NCBI RefSeq assembly: GCF_002871935.1
Contig: NZ_PNHQ01000013.1
Coordinates: 1 to 64,000, forward strand
Direction: 5' to 3'
DNA length: 64,000 nt
Origin: Aerococcus viridans
GTDB taxonomy: Bacteria > Bacillota > Bacilli > Lactobacillales > Aerococcaceae
Below, in pieces: positions 46,584-56,387 of the stretch. Under the pieces are notes generated by a model. That model saw only the letters and a list, made by a program, of their open reading frames with translations. It was not told the origin of the DNA and made no database searches. Both the position numbers and the translations under genes were made by a program. Positions within the stretch are counted from its first letter, which is position 1; each line of letters starts with the position of its first letter.

Positions 46584-47087
46584 ATGTTAATTGCCATCTG
46601 GGCACAAGATATCAATCATGTAATTGGAAAAAATGGTAAGTTACCTTGGCACCTACCAAATGATTTGAAATTTTTTAAAGAGCAAACAGTTGGGAAAACT
46701 GTTGTAATGGGCCGTAAAACATACGCAGGAATGGATTATAAGCCATTACCAAATCGTCATAACATGATAATTACCCGTCAAAAGACACCATTCGATTCTA
46801 ATTATAATCAGTCAGATGTTGAGTTAACAGATTCCATTGAAAAAATTTTGTTGTTAGCTGAAAAAGAAGATGTGATTATTATGGGTGGCCAATCAATTTA
46901 CAAATTATTCTGGCCATATATCTCTGAATTGCGTGTTACAACGATCAACCATGAATTTGAGGGCGATGTACATTTTAATCCAAATCTAGATGACTTTGAA
47001 GCTTATGAAGTGATTGAAGGTGTGGTAAATGAAAAAAATGCGTACCCTCACAAATTTGTTTTTTATCGTAAACGAATAGGAGAGTAG
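46584..47087 (+). CDS. dfrA: Dihydrofolate reductase
   Basis: NADPH-dependent reduction of dihydrofolate to tetrahydrofolate; the target of trimethoprim. It has the typical MLIAIWAQDINHVIGKNGKLPWHLPNDLKFFK N terminus with the catalytic acidic residue in LPNDLKFF, the VVMGRKTY cofactor motif and IIMGGQSIY. It has 167 residues. An in-frame ATG at 46578 lies only three bases after AAGGAGG, so ATG 46584, nine bases away, is preferred. It follows thyA and is followed after 5 bp by the ypmS-like gene. Confidence 0.95.
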   Translation: MLIAIWAQDINHVIGKNGKLPWHLPNDLKFFKEQTVGKTVVMGRKTYAGMDYKPLPNRHNMIITRQKTPFDSNYNQSDVELTDSIEKILLLAEKEDVIIMGGQSIYKLFWPYISELRVTTINHEFEGDVHFNPNLDDFEAYEVIEGVVNEKNAYPHKFVFYRKRIGE

Positions 47088-47092
47088 GTTAT

Positions 47093-47746
47093 TTGGTGAA
47101 TCAATCCAAAACGTCAAACAATAAACGATTAAATCCTTGGAAATGGGCCTTTTGGCTTTTACTTTTAGCAATTACTAGTGTAATCATAGGCTTTTATTTG
47201 TTTATTCAAACGAGTACTCGAGAAGAAACAGCTACACCATCTTCAAATACAACGACTAATGTAGCTGATGATGTAATCACGGCTGAAGCGGATCTTTCAA
47301 CCATGTCATTTAATCAACTAGTAACCGCTGTAATTGGTGGGGATAATGTACCTTACCAACTCACTGTAGGCGATCAGGTTTCTTTTTCTGGGACGTTAGA
47401 TGCATTAGGCACTGAAGTTGTCTATACTATGGAAGGGCAACCATCAGTGATGGAAGACGGTAATATCGCAATCGATGTAACAAATATTGTTTTAGCTGGT
47501 TTACAGTTGCCGACTTCAACGGCATTAGCTCTTTTTCAATTAACGTTACCGACTGACTTACCATTACAAGTTTTAGCCAGAGAATCACAGATCATTATAC
47601 GCTTAGATCAAGTATCTAATGAGATGGATTTTACTATTCGTGCCAGTGATATTGACTTGGCAAACGGTCGAATCAATATCTTCTTAGATGTACCTTTATC
47701 ATATATAACGTCTCAAATCGAGGCAGAAGCAAATAGCGATCAATAG
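47093..47746 (+). CDS. ypmS: YpmS-family (DUF2140) membrane-anchored protein
   Basis: 217 residues: a basic cytoplasmic tail, one membrane anchor (about 19-41), a Ser/Thr-rich tether and an extracytoplasmic domain of alternating beta strands (SFSGTLDALGTEVVYTMEGQPSVMEDGNIAI, SNEMDFTIRASDIDL). It matches the YpmS family of Firmicutes, function unknown, in its usual place after dfrA and before yozE. Tandem TTG (47093) and GTG (47096) codons could both start; the ribosome-binding site GGAGAGTAGG lies in the end of dfrA, implying coupling. Confidence 0.78.
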   Translation: MVNQSKTSNNKRLNPWKWAFWLLLLAITSVIIGFYLFIQTSTREETATPSSNTTTNVADDVITAEADLSTMSFNQLVTAVIGGDNVPYQLTVGDQVSFSGTLDALGTEVVYTMEGQPSVMEDGNIAIDVTNIVLAGLQLPTSTALALFQLTLPTDLPLQVLARESQIIIRLDQVSNEMDFTIRASDIDLANGRINIFLDVPLSYITSQIEAEANSDQ

Positions 47747-47772
47747 TTTTCAACAACCATTTAGAAAGAGTG

Positions 47773-48006
47773 ATGATTACGCAGTCCTTTTATCATTATG
47801 TTCAAATATTTAGAAATGCCGATTTATTAGATAGAGACCAGCAGGCACAGTTTGCTGAGCTGGTCTTTTTAGATGGCGACTTCCCAAAATCAGCTAGTGA
47901 TTTTGAAACGATTAGCAATTATATTGAATTAAATCAACGCTATTCTGATTACGTATCGACATTTGATGAAGTTTGGCAGTCCTATGCAGACAAGTATTTT
48001 ATGTAG
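47773..48006 (+). CDS. yozE: YozE family small protein (UPF0346)
   Basis: 77 residues. The family is a compact helical, SAM-like fold of unknown function: SFYHYVQIFRN.., FAELVFLDGDFPKSASDFETISNYIE and a C-terminal aromatic stretch. It lies 26 bp after the ypmS-like gene, as in related genomes. A GTG at 47770 is directly upstream in frame, so the start may be one codon earlier; the ribosome-binding site GAAAGAG is weak. Confidence 0.83.
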   Translation: MITQSFYHYVQIFRNADLLDRDQQAQFAELVFLDGDFPKSASDFETISNYIELNQRYSDYVSTFDEVWQSYADKYFM

Positions 48007-48064
48007 GATGAAATATTGGATAAATATTTAAAACCAACATGTTTATCAGAAAGTAGTGAACTAT

Positions 48065-49636
48065 ATGTCAGAAAATGAAGATTTAACTGAAAAAGAAAGC
48101 AATAAAAATGAAATGAATGAAACAGAATCAGATCAACAAATGACAGATCAGAACAAAGATACTCACTCTCAACAACAATTAAAAAAGGATAAGTCTATAA
48201 AACGACGTGGTGTGTCCTGGTTTGTTTATATGCTTAGTATTTTTCTTGTGGGCGTCGGTACTTATTTAACAACTTCGTATGTATTGACTGGTTATATACC
48301 TGGTCAAAGCTATATTACGGGGTCTACTGCTGCAAATTTAACTACTAGTGAGATTCAGAAGATTCAATCTGCATTTTCAACTATCGTAGGTGATTATGTA
48401 GAAGATGTTGACCGTGATGCTGTAGTTGATGGCGCCATATCAGGGATGACTGATGTTTTACAAGACCCTTACTCACAATATTTAACCGATCAATCAGCCC
48501 AACAATTAGATGAAACGATTGAAGGGGCCTTTGAAGGTATCGGGGCTGAAATTATGGAAAAAGATGGCTATATTCAAATCGTTAGCCCTATTAAAGGATC
48601 ACCTGCGGAAGAAGCTGGTTTGATGGCTAATGACATCATTACTGCTGTAGACGGGGAATCTATTCAAGGTTATACAGCAACTGAAGCTGTTGCCTTAATC
48701 CGTGGTGAGTCAGGCTCTGACGTAGTCTTGACTATCCAACGCGGGGAAGATACTTTTGACGTCACAGTAACTAGAGATACTGTCCCAATTCAAACGGTTT
48801 ATTATGAAATGGTAGAAGGACACGAACATACTGGATATATTCAAATTACTAGCTTTTCAACACCAACTTATGATGAATTGGTAGCGGCAATTGAGGACTT
48901 ACGTGATCAGGGTGCAGAGCAATTTGTTTTAGATGTGCGCGGTAATCCGGGCGGGTTATTGACTTCAGCTTTACAGATTGCGAATATGTTCCTAGATGAC
49001 GGGGATATCATCATGCAAGTGCAAGAAAAAGATGCTGATCCTTATGTATACAAGGCCTCGGATGCTGATTATGGTGATTTTCAAGTGGATGAAGATGTTG
49101 TTGTATTAGCGAACGAAGGTTCAGCTTCTGCTTCAGAAATACTGGCTGCAGCTTTACAAGAATCAGCAGGGATACCTGTTATTGGTAGCCAAACTTTCGG
49201 AAAAGGAACTGTGCAAAATGTCTTTTCTCTGGAGTCAGATTCAGAATTAAAAATCACAATTGCTAAATGGCTAACGCCTAAGGGGAATTGGATCAATGAA
49301 ACAGGTATTACACCCGATATCGAAGCTAGCTTACCTGACTATGCGTCATTAACACTAATTGATACCAGTCAAACCTATCAAGAAGGCGATTCATCGGAAG
49401 CTATCAAAAATATTGAAGCTATTTTAGTTGCCTTGGGCTATCAAGAGCATGAAGCAGATGGTGTTTTTTCTGAAGATACAAGCAATGCTGTTGTTGCCTT
49501 CCAAGCTGATCAAGGCTTATCAGAAACTGGTGTGATTGATAAAGAAACCGCAAGCGCAATGATTTCAGCAATCCAAGCATTAATTCAAAGTAATGATACC
49601 CAATTAGGCAAAGCAGTAGAAGTTCTGGAAAAATAG
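48065..49636 (+). CDS. ctpA: S41 family C-terminal processing peptidase
   Basis: Membrane-anchored serine protease facing outside. The charged N-terminal cytoplasmic region (about 1-48, very Glu/Lys/Gln-rich) precedes one membrane helix (about 49-72). Next come a PDZ domain (about 155-245; GIGAEIMEKDGYIQI, GLMANDIITAVDGESI) and the S41 core with FVLDVRGNPGGLL and the catalytic Ser in NEGSASASE near residues 350-358, with Lys in GKGTVQ. A C-terminal peptidoglycan-binding domain (about 440-510; GDSSEAIKNIEAIL, ADGVFSEDT) follows. A GTG at 48056 is possible, but ATG 48065 has better spacing to GAAAG. Substrate unknown. Confidence 0.93.
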   Translation: MSENEDLTEKESNKNEMNETESDQQMTDQNKDTHSQQQLKKDKSIKRRGVSWFVYMLSIFLVGVGTYLTTSYVLTGYIPGQSYITGSTAANLTTSEIQKIQSAFSTIVGDYVEDVDRDAVVDGAISGMTDVLQDPYSQYLTDQSAQQLDETIEGAFEGIGAEIMEKDGYIQIVSPIKGSPAEEAGLMANDIITAVDGESIQGYTATEAVALIRGESGSDVVLTIQRGEDTFDVTVTRDTVPIQTVYYEMVEGHEHTGYIQITSFSTPTYDELVAAIEDLRDQGAEQFVLDVRGNPGGLLTSALQIANMFLDDGDIIMQVQEKDADPYVYKASDADYGDFQVDEDVVVLANEGSASASEILAAALQESAGIPVIGSQTFGKGTVQNVFSLESDSELKITIAKWLTPKGNWINETGITPDIEASLPDYASLTLIDTSQTYQEGDSSEAIKNIEAILVALGYQEHEADGVFSEDTSNAVVAFQADQGLSETGVIDKETASAMISAIQALIQSNDTQLGKAVEVLEK

Positions 49637-49728
49637 GTCTAGAAGCGCTAAAATAATAAGGTACTACAAAATGGTAGTATATGTGGTAAAAGAACAGGCA
49701 AATAGGCCTAGAGTAAAGGATTGACCTT

Positions 49729-50289
49729 ATGAAAAAGTTTTTTGATGAAGTATTTTCGATTGTAATTTCTGTCGTTATTGCACTGGTTATTTTCTGGGTA
49801 GTCAGAACATATTTATTTTATCCATTTAGAGTTGATGGTGATTCTATGGCAAATACAATGATCGATGGGGACCGGTTTGTTCTTAGTTTAACCGATGAGA
49901 TTGACCAATCTGATATCGTTGTCTTTCCGGCACCAGATGGCTCTGGAGATGAATATGTTAAACGGATTATTGGGGTTCCTGGTGACACAGTAACCTATAA
50001 AGATGATGTGTTATACATTAATGATGAAGCAATTGATGAACCTTATTTAGACGCTATTAAAGAAGATTATTTTGAACGATTCCCTGAAGATACAACTTTC
50101 ACTAATGACTTCACCCTTGAAGAAATAACTGGCGAAACAACTGTTCCAGAGGGTAAATACTTCGTTTTAGGTGACAACCGAGAAGTATCTCATGACTCAC
50201 GTTACTTTGGTTTCATTGATGCTGATAGCGTAGAGGGAACCACGCATTTTAGATATTGGCCATTAGCTGACTTTGGTAGTGTTCAATAA
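49729..50289 (+). CDS. lepB: Signal peptidase I
   Basis: Membrane serine protease that removes signal peptides from secreted proteins. It has a single N-terminal membrane helix (about 8-30), the catalytic Ser39 in DGDSMANTM, the catalytic Lys78 in EYVKRIIGVPGD, and the conserved GDNREVSHDSRYFG near residues 148-161. Length 186 is typical of the Gram-positive one-helix type. A ~90-bp gap separates it from ctpA, containing a short dyad TACTAC..GTAGTA; GGATTGACC precedes the ATG. A terminator follows. Confidence 0.96.
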   Translation: MKKFFDEVFSIVISVVIALVIFWVVRTYLFYPFRVDGDSMANTMIDGDRFVLSLTDEIDQSDIVVFPAPDGSGDEYVKRIIGVPGDTVTYKDDVLYINDEAIDEPYLDAIKEDYFERFPEDTTFTNDFTLEEITGETTVPEGKYFVLGDNREVSHDSRYFGFIDADSVEGTTHFRYWPLADFGSVQ

Positions 50290-50303
50290 GAGATAAAATA
50301 ATA

Positions 50304-50332
50304 AAAAGTTGGCGTTATTTGCCAACTTTTTT
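50304..50332 (+). terminator. Terminator after lepB
   Basis: AAAAGTTGGC / GCCAACTTTT (10 bp) with a 7-nt loop, followed by TT. It ends ~20 bp before the rbgA start. Confidence 0.88.
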
Positions 50333-50351
50333 ACATGAAAGGAGCTTAACT

Positions 50352-51227
50352 ATGGCACATATTCAATGGTATCCTGGCCATATGGCTAAGGCAAAAAAAG
50401 AGGTTCAGAGTCAACTAAGTGCAGTTGATATTGTATTGGAAATTAGGGATGCACGTATACCGACTGCTAGTATGAACCCAATGCTAGACGAAATTATTAA
50501 AAGTAAACGGCATATGATTGTTTTAAACAAAAAAGATTTGGCAGACCCATTGCAAACGAAAGATTGGGTTAAAGCTTTAAGTGGCGAAAATAAAATGGCT
50601 ATTGCGATTGATGCAAAAAAAATGAGTGATATGAAATTATTCCGTCAATCTTTAAAAGAGTTCACCCAAGATATTCAACAAAAATGGCGTAATAAAGGTA
50701 TTTTACATAAGTCTATCCGCGTAATGGTGGTTGGGATTCCAAATGTTGGTAAATCAACCTTTATCAACCAGTTTACGAAGCAAAAAAAGGCTCAAGTAGG
50801 GAATAAACCTGGAGTAACCAAGGGACAACAATGGATAAAAATAGATAAAGATTTTGAGCTATTAGATACACCTGGTATTCTATGGCCAAAATTTGAGGAT
50901 CAAGAAGTCGCAAACAAACTAGCACTCACTGGTGGGATCAAGGATACCCACTTTTACAAAGATGATGTGGCACTATTTGCCTTAGAATTCTTCTTACACT
51001 ATTATCCGGATGCCATCAGTAGCCATTATCCAATTAAATATGAAGATGTGCACCCACCGTATCCTGAACTTTTGATGGATCTAACTAAAAGTATGGGCAT
51101 GTTAGAAGATTATGATAGAGCAGCTGACAAAATTATTCGCGACTTTAGAGAAGGTAAATTAGGGCGCATGACTTTAGATCGAATTGAAGAAGGCAACATC
51201 CTAAGAAACGAAGAGGTTAGGGATTAA
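50352..51227 (+). CDS. rbgA: Ribosome biogenesis GTPase RbgA (YlqF)
   Basis: GTPase needed for late assembly of the 50S subunit. It is circularly permuted: G4 NKKD (near residue 58) comes before G1 GIPNVGKST (near 128) and G3 DTPGILWPKF (near 176), the hallmark of the YlqF/YawG class. A C-terminal helical domain follows. The frame is open 11 codons upstream through the lepB terminator, but ATG 50352 follows AAAGGAG and begins the canonical MAHIQWYPGHMAKA, giving 291 residues. It is first of an rbgA-rnhB-dprA group. Confidence 0.96.
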   Translation: MAHIQWYPGHMAKAKKEVQSQLSAVDIVLEIRDARIPTASMNPMLDEIIKSKRHMIVLNKKDLADPLQTKDWVKALSGENKMAIAIDAKKMSDMKLFRQSLKEFTQDIQQKWRNKGILHKSIRVMVVGIPNVGKSTFINQFTKQKKAQVGNKPGVTKGQQWIKIDKDFELLDTPGILWPKFEDQEVANKLALTGGIKDTHFYKDDVALFALEFFLHYYPDAISSHYPIKYEDVHPPYPELLMDLTKSMGMLEDYDRAADKIIRDFREGKLGRMTLDRIEEGNILRNEEVRD

Positions 51228-52037
51228 ATGAAGAATGATGAAAAGATGCTATTTGAACTAGCTGATTTAGCCAATTTAAAAATTAGTGAAATTCAAGCTT
51301 ATTTAACCTCTAGTGATGTTGACCCTAACTATGTTAAAGCACTAAGAAATGATAGTCGTAAAGGCGTGCAAAATGCCTTATTAAGGTATGATAAAGCCCT
51401 TCAAAAACAGGAAGCAATTCTCGATCAAATTGAAAAACTTAAAGTTAGAGAAAATGAACTCCGTCAACAAGGCTACCAATTCATCGCTGGGGTGGATGAA
51501 GTAGGAAGGGGACCTTTAGCTGGTCCTGTTGTCGCAAGTGCTGTTATTTTGCCTGCTGACATGCCGGCAGTTTATTTCAATGACTCTAAACAATTGTCGC
51601 ACGCAAAACGTCAATCCTTAATAGCGGATATTGAAAAATATGCTATAGCAAAAACAATTGGCATTCAATCAGCTGAGGAAATTGATCAAACTAATATTTT
51701 AATGGCAACAAAGCAAGCGATGTTATCTGCACTAGATCAGTTATCACCATCTCCAGACTATGTTTTAATTGATGCGGTATACTTAAATGATTACCATCAG
51801 GCGCCACAAGAAGCGATTGTAAAAGGCGATGCAACAGTATACACTATTGCTGCCGCATCCATTTATGCTAAAGAATACCGTGATAAGCTGATGGCAAAAT
51901 ATGCAGATCTCTATCCGGGTTATGGGTTTGAAGCCAATGCTGGATACGGCACAAAACAACATCTTGAGGGTTTAGAGAAATATGGACCAAGCCCCATTCA
52001 CCGAAAAACATTTGCCCCTGTTAAAAATTACCTATAA
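51228..52037 (+). CDS. rnhB: Ribonuclease HII
   Basis: Cleaves RNA in RNA-DNA hybrids and at misincorporated ribonucleotides. The catalytic acids are in GVDEVGRGPLAGPVVAS (near residue 88), VLIDAVYL and the downstream SIYAKEYRDKLM region. The ~75-residue N-terminal extension is usual in Firmicutes. ATG 51228 directly abuts the rbgA stop codon, so translation is coupled; AGGTTAGGG within rbgA is the ribosome-binding site. Confidence 0.96.
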   Translation: MKNDEKMLFELADLANLKISEIQAYLTSSDVDPNYVKALRNDSRKGVQNALLRYDKALQKQEAILDQIEKLKVRENELRQQGYQFIAGVDEVGRGPLAGPVVASAVILPADMPAVYFNDSKQLSHAKRQSLIADIEKYAIAKTIGIQSAEEIDQTNILMATKQAMLSALDQLSPSPDYVLIDAVYLNDYHQAPQEAIVKGDATVYTIAAASIYAKEYRDKLMAKYADLYPGYGFEANAGYGTKQHLEGLEKYGPSPIHRKTFAPVKNYL

Positions 52038-52092
52038 TTTACTTGGATTAATTTCGCCACCTCTACGTATATACATATAAAGGGGTGGTTTT

Positions 52093-53013
52093 TTGTTATT
52101 TGAAATTGAAAATCCTTATATTGATCTGATGCTTAAGAATGAAGAAGATATTTTAGCAATGATTGAATCAATGTTAGTCTATGCCTTTGAATCTGGTATA
52201 TTTTCTTATAAAGAATTGGCTACTATTATCCATGCACAAGTAACAACAATTGAGCAGTTAGAAAGACATATTTATGAGTATGTAGATCAAAAAAAGATAC
52301 AAGCTTGGCAACGGTTTAAGCAAAAGTATTCACTTGCTTATTTTAGGGACTTATATCGTCGCTATAATATTCATCCGGTCACCATACTTAACCCACACTC
52401 ATATCCAAAACCATTACTTCAAACTTATCAACCGAATTTGGTTTTATTTTGTCAAGGAAACTTGCCCATTTTTCAAAAATCTAGCATTTCAGTTGTTGGA
52501 TCAAGAAATATGTCTACTTATGGAAAAATAGCAATTGAACAACTAATACCAGAATTAAGCGAAACAAGAGTAATTGTATCTGGGCTAGCTAAAGGTGTAG
52601 ATGTCTATAGCCACCAAGTCGCTATGAAAAATGGAGAAACAATCGCAGTAATCGGTACTGGATTACTAACCGTTTATCCTAGTGAACACCATAACATCCA
52701 ACAGTACATAGGACGGCATCATTTATTAGTTTCTCCTTTACCCAATCATGCTAAAATTCAACGTTGGCATTTTCCTTATCGTAATTTAGTGATTGCAGGT
52801 CTAAGTCAGGCTACTATTGTTGTTGAAGCAGCGGAAAAATCAGGCTCTCTCATCACTGCAAATTATGCTTTACAAGAAAATCGCCAAGTTTTTGCTGTTC
52901 CAGGTGCTATCAATCATTCCTTATCGTCAGGGTGTAACCAATTAATTTATGACGGTGCAACCCCAGCATTACAGGCTTCAGAAATTCTTCATGACTTATC
53001 TAATAGTATATAA
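52093..53013 (+). CDS. dprA: DNA processing protein DprA
   Basis: Loads RecA onto incoming single-stranded DNA during natural transformation. The Rossmann-like core is at about 135-295: VVGSRNMSTYG, SGLAKGVDVYSH, FPYRNLVIAGLSQATIVVEA, SGSLITANYALQENRQVFAVPG. FPxRNRIIAGLS is slightly altered to FPYRNLVIAGLS. An N-terminal ~100 residues of weak conservation precede it, and there is no C-terminal winged helix, as in other Firmicutes. The start is TTG 52093 after AGGGGTGG. It implies, but does not prove, competence. Confidence 0.92.
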   Translation: MLFEIENPYIDLMLKNEEDILAMIESMLVYAFESGIFSYKELATIIHAQVTTIEQLERHIYEYVDQKKIQAWQRFKQKYSLAYFRDLYRRYNIHPVTILNPHSYPKPLLQTYQPNLVLFCQGNLPIFQKSSISVVGSRNMSTYGKIAIEQLIPELSETRVIVSGLAKGVDVYSHQVAMKNGETIAVIGTGLLTVYPSEHHNIQQYIGRHHLLVSPLPNHAKIQRWHFPYRNLVIAGLSQATIVVEAAEKSGSLITANYALQENRQVFAVPGAINHSLSSGCNQLIYDGATPALQASEILHDLSNSI

Positions 53014-53125
53014 AAAATAAAATTTCTGAATCAAATTCATTTTCTTCTATTATAAAACTAATATTTATCGCTTGCTTATTTTATCTTTAGGTTATATATT
53101 CATTTGTAGCAATTTATTTTCATAT

Positions 53126-53155
53126 TTGACAAATGCTATTAGAGTAGCATAATAT
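53126..53155 (+). promoter_or_regulatory. Promoter of topA
   Basis: Consensus -35 TTGACA (53126-53131), an 18-bp spacer and TAATAT (53150-53155), 42 bp before the TTG start, in the 183-bp AT-rich gap after dprA. Confidence 0.65.
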
Positions 53156-53196
53156 GTAAATCGATTTAGAAATGGATATCAGAAAGGAGCTTGTCG

Positions 53197-55275
53197 TTGG
53201 CATATAAATATTTAGTAATCGTAGAATCTCCGACGAAAGCCAAAACTATAGATAAGTACTTAGGCAGAAATTATAAAGTAGTAGCCAGCAAAGGGCACTT
53301 ACGTGATTTACCTAAATCGCGTATGGGTATTGATGTTGAAAATAACTATGAGCCTGACTATATAAACATCCGTGGTAAAGGCGACTTAATTAAAGAATTA
53401 CGTAAAGATGCAAAGAAAGCAGAAAAAGTTTTCCTTGCAAGTGACCCGGACCGCGAAGGGGAAGCAATTGCCTTCCATTTAGCCCACATCTTAGGTTTAA
53501 ATGCTAAAGATCCAATTCGTGTGACCTACAATGAGGTAACCAAAGAAGCTGTTAAAGAAGCGATTGCAAATCCGCGTCCAATTAATATGGATTTAGTTGA
53601 CGCACAGCAAGCGCGTAGAATCTTAGATCGATTAGTAGGGTATAATTTGTCACCTATGCTATGGAAGAAAGTGAAGAAAGGTTTATCCGCTGGTCGGGTA
53701 CAATCTGTCGCTTTACATATGATTATTAACCGAGAGAATGAAATTCGTGCTTTTAAGCCTGAAGAATATTGGACAATTGAAGGTTCTTTTATTAAAAATC
53801 GGAAAACCTTTAAAGCCAATGCATCTAAATTTAAAGGTAAAAAGCTAGATTTAAAAAATGAAGATGATGTTAAAGCATTTATGGCCGAAATCAAGAGCCA
53901 AGACTTTACAGTGGAGAATGTGACGGAAAAAGAACGTAAACGTAATCCACAAAAGCCTTTTACCACATCATCCATGCAACAAGAAGCTGCAAAGAAATTG
54001 AACTTCCGTACTCGTAAAACGATGATGGTTGCTCAGCAACTGTATGAAGGGATTAAGTTGGGTAGCGGTGCCCCAGTAGGATTGATTACGTATATGCGAA
54101 CAGACTCTACTCGTATCTCTGATTCTGCTAAAGCCAGTGCCAAATCTTATATTACGGATACTTTTGGAAAAGAATATTTAGGATATCAATCAACAAACAA
54201 GCAAACTCAAGGTGCTCAAGATGCCCATGAGGCCATTCGTCCGTCAGCAGCAGACCGTACACCTGATTCAATTAAAGATTACTTGTCTCGTGATCAATTC
54301 CGCTTATATTCACTCATTTGGTCACGGTTCATGGCTAGCCAAATGGCACCAGCAGTCTATGACACAGTATCTGCAGATCTAGTACAAAATCAAGCGACTT
54401 TTAGAGCGAATGGGTCAAAAATTAAGTTTGAAGGTTATCAAAAAGTCTATACAGAAGCGAACAATAAAGATAATATCTTACCTGAATTAGTAAACGGTGA
54501 GACTGTGAAATCTAAAGATTTAGAACCAAATCAACATTTCACACAACCACCTGCTCGCTATACAGAGGCTTCTTTAATTAAAAAACTTGAAGAAGACGGT
54601 GTTGGCCGTCCATCTACCTATTCACCAACAATTGAAACATTAATCAAACGCTATTATGTTAAATTAGAAGCTAAACGCTTTGAACCAACTGAGCTTGGTG
54701 AAATTGTCGATAAAATGATCGCTGAATTCTTCCCTAAAATCGTAGATACATCTTTTACCGCCGACTTAGAAAAAGAATTAGATGACATCGAAACAGATCA
54801 AAAAGAATGGGTTGAAGTGATTGACGCCTTCTTTAAACCATTTCACAAAGATCTTGAAAAAGCTGAAGCTGAGATGGAAAAAATTGAAATTAAAGATGAG
54901 CCAGCTGGTTTTAAATGCCCAGTTGATGGTGGTGAAATGGTGATTAAAATGGGGCGTTATGGGAAATTCTATGCTTGTGCAAACTTCCCAGAATGTCGTC
55001 ATACAGAAGCCATCGTAAAAGAAATAGGCGTAACTTGTCCTAAATGTCATGAAGGTCAAGTTGTTGAACGTAAATCGAAGAAAAACCGTATCTTCTATGG
55101 CTGTTCTCGTTACCCAGACTGTGATTTTACAGACTGGAATAAACCTGTAGCCCGTAATTGTCCAAAATGTGATCATTACTTGGTTGAGAAGAAAATTCGT
55201 GGTGGTAAACAAATTGTTTGTCCAAACGGCGATTATGAAGAAAACGTTCAAAAAGGTGAAGCAGCAGAAGACTAA
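53197..55275 (+). CDS. topA: DNA topoisomerase I
   Basis: Type IA topoisomerase that relaxes negative supercoils. The N-terminal Toprim domain starts at [14 protein letters not shown] and has [13 protein letters not shown]. The active-site Tyr is in [14 protein letters not shown] near residue 299. The C terminus holds zinc-ribbon motifs ([31 protein letters not shown]; a degenerate CPKCDHYL). There are two TTG codons: 53191 abuts the AAAGGAG site, whereas TTG 53197 has 7-nt spacing and gives [11 protein letters not shown], so 692 residues is preferred. No trmFO follows, unlike many relatives. Confidence 0.97.
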   Translation: MAYKYLVIVESPTKAKTIDKYLGRNYKVVASKGHLRDLPKSRMGIDVENNYEPDYINIRGKGDLIKELRKDAKKAEKVFLASDPDREGEAIAFHLAHILGLNAKDPIRVTYNEVTKEAVKEAIANPRPINMDLVDAQQARRILDRLVGYNLSPMLWKKVKKGLSAGRVQSVALHMIINRENEIRAFKPEEYWTIEGSFIKNRKTFKANASKFKGKKLDLKNEDDVKAFMAEIKSQDFTVENVTEKERKRNPQKPFTTSSMQQEAAKKLNFRTRKTMMVAQQLYEGIKLGSGAPVGLITYMRTDSTRISDSAKASAKSYITDTFGKEYLGYQSTNKQTQGAQDAHEAIRPSAADRTPDSIKDYLSRDQFRLYSLIWSRFMASQMAPAVYDTVSADLVQNQATFRANGSKIKFEGYQKVYTEANNKDNILPELVNGETVKSKDLEPNQHFTQPPARYTEASLIKKLEEDGVGRPSTYSPTIETLIKRYYVKLEAKRFEPTELGEIVDKMIAEFFPKIVDTSFTADLEKELDDIETDQKEWVEVIDAFFKPFHKDLEKAEAEMEKIEIKDEPAGFKCPVDGGEMVIKMGRYGKFYACANFPECRHTEAIVKEIGVTCPKCHEGQVVERKSKKNRIFYGCSRYPDCDFTDWNKPVARNCPKCDHYLVEKKIRGGKQIVCPNGDYEENVQKGEAAED

Positions 55276-55368
55276 TTTACCTGAATACTTGAAAAAAATT
55301 AAGCAAAATTTGAAAACATCCTTTTTATTATGGTACATTAAAACCATTAATAGAGAGGGTGTTTTTTA

Positions 55369-56304
55369 ATGCCGGCAACAAATGTTAAGGATTTATTTAG
55401 GGACTATTTGACGCATGAAAGACAATATTCCGTCGATACGATAAAAGCATATTTAGCTGATTTAGAAAACTTTGAGACTTTTATAAAAGAGGCTGGAATC
55501 CCTGAGTATGATCAAGTTACCTACCGTGATATTCGGATTTATTTAGGCAACTTACAACGTGCAAATTTATCCAGAAAATCTATTTCTCGTCATTTATCAA
55601 GTTTGCGATCAGCATATAATTTGCTACTCGATCGCGGTTACATCAGTGAAAATCCTTTTAATTACGTAAAAACTGCTAAACATGGTCTTAAATTACCTGA
55701 TTTTTTCTATGAATCAGAAATTCAAACGCTGTTCAACTCCGTACAAGGTTCTGATCCCATTTCACTTAGAAATAAAGCATTACTAGAATTTCTATATGGG
55801 ACTGGTGCTCGTGTGAGTGAAGTAAGAGATCTTACCATAGGACAAATAGACCTAAACGCAGATATCGTGTTGTTACACGGTAAAGGGCAGAAAGATAGAT
55901 ATGTCCCCATCGGTTCTTTTTGTCACGATGCCCTAGTCGAATATTTAGAAAATGGTAGAAAACAGCTGATGACTAAAGGCAATTTGAACGAAGAAGAACA
56001 TGCGTTCGTATTTGTTAATTACAGAGGGGAACAATTAACCAGTCAAGGAATTGCTTATATTTTAGATCAAATTGTTAAAAAATCTGCCACTACTTTGTCT
56101 ATTCATCCTCACAAACTACGTCATTCTTTTGCTACACACTTACTCAATAACGGGGCGGATATTCGAACAGTGCAAGAGCTACTAGGTCATGCAAGCCTAT
56201 CAACTACACAGATTTATACGCACTTATCAAAAGAGAAACTAAGAGATAGTTACTTACAATTTCATCCGCACGCTAAGTTGACAAAAGAGCGTCTCCAGGA
56301 TTAG
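55369..56304 (+). CDS. xerC: Tyrosine recombinase XerC
   Basis: Site-specific recombinase for resolving chromosome dimers at dif with a partner recombinase. The N-terminal core-binding SAM-like domain covers about 1-95. The catalytic domain has Arg in GTGARVSEVRDL near residue 146, Lys in GKGQKDRYV, HPHKLRHSFATHLLNNGADIRTVQELLGHASLSTTQIYTH with His/Arg, His and the nucleophilic Tyr near 285. Length 311 is normal. Position after topA supports XerC/CodV over a mobile-element integrase. Its stop codon lies inside the terminator stem. Confidence 0.92.
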   Translation: MPATNVKDLFRDYLTHERQYSVDTIKAYLADLENFETFIKEAGIPEYDQVTYRDIRIYLGNLQRANLSRKSISRHLSSLRSAYNLLLDRGYISENPFNYVKTAKHGLKLPDFFYESEIQTLFNSVQGSDPISLRNKALLEFLYGTGARVSEVRDLTIGQIDLNADIVLLHGKGQKDRYVPIGSFCHDALVEYLENGRKQLMTKGNLNEEEHAFVFVNYRGEQLTSQGIAYILDQIVKKSATTLSIHPHKLRHSFATHLLNNGADIRTVQELLGHASLSTTQIYTHLSKEKLRDSYLQFHPHAKLTKERLQD

Positions 56305-56329
56305 ACTGATTAATCTGGAAACGCTCTTT
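56284..56329 (+). terminator. Terminator overlapping the end of xerC
   Basis: AAAGAGCGT.TCCAG.GATTA pairs with TAATC.TGGA.AACGCTCTTT (about 18 bp with a small bulge). The 5' arm contains the last codons and stop of xerC. Strong arms and terminal T3 make termination likely. Confidence 0.8.
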
Positions 56330-56387
56330 AGCATTAAAAAATGAAGTTAAATTAAGCAAAAGTAGTTTTAAATAACTTTAGTTATGC

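Noticed and set aside
53526..53975. 149-codon minus-strand open frame inside topA
   Set aside because: Lies wholly antisense to a well-conserved coding region; composition follows the reversed codons of topA.
54778..55347. 189-codon minus-strand open frame inside topA
   Set aside because: Phe/Thr-rich translation is the shadow of Lys/Glu-rich topA codons. No ribosome-binding site or similarity.
55369..56304. Integrase of a mobile element
   Set aside because: Although a tyrosine recombinase, its location after topA, its length and the absence of phage or attachment-site context identify it as housekeeping XerC.
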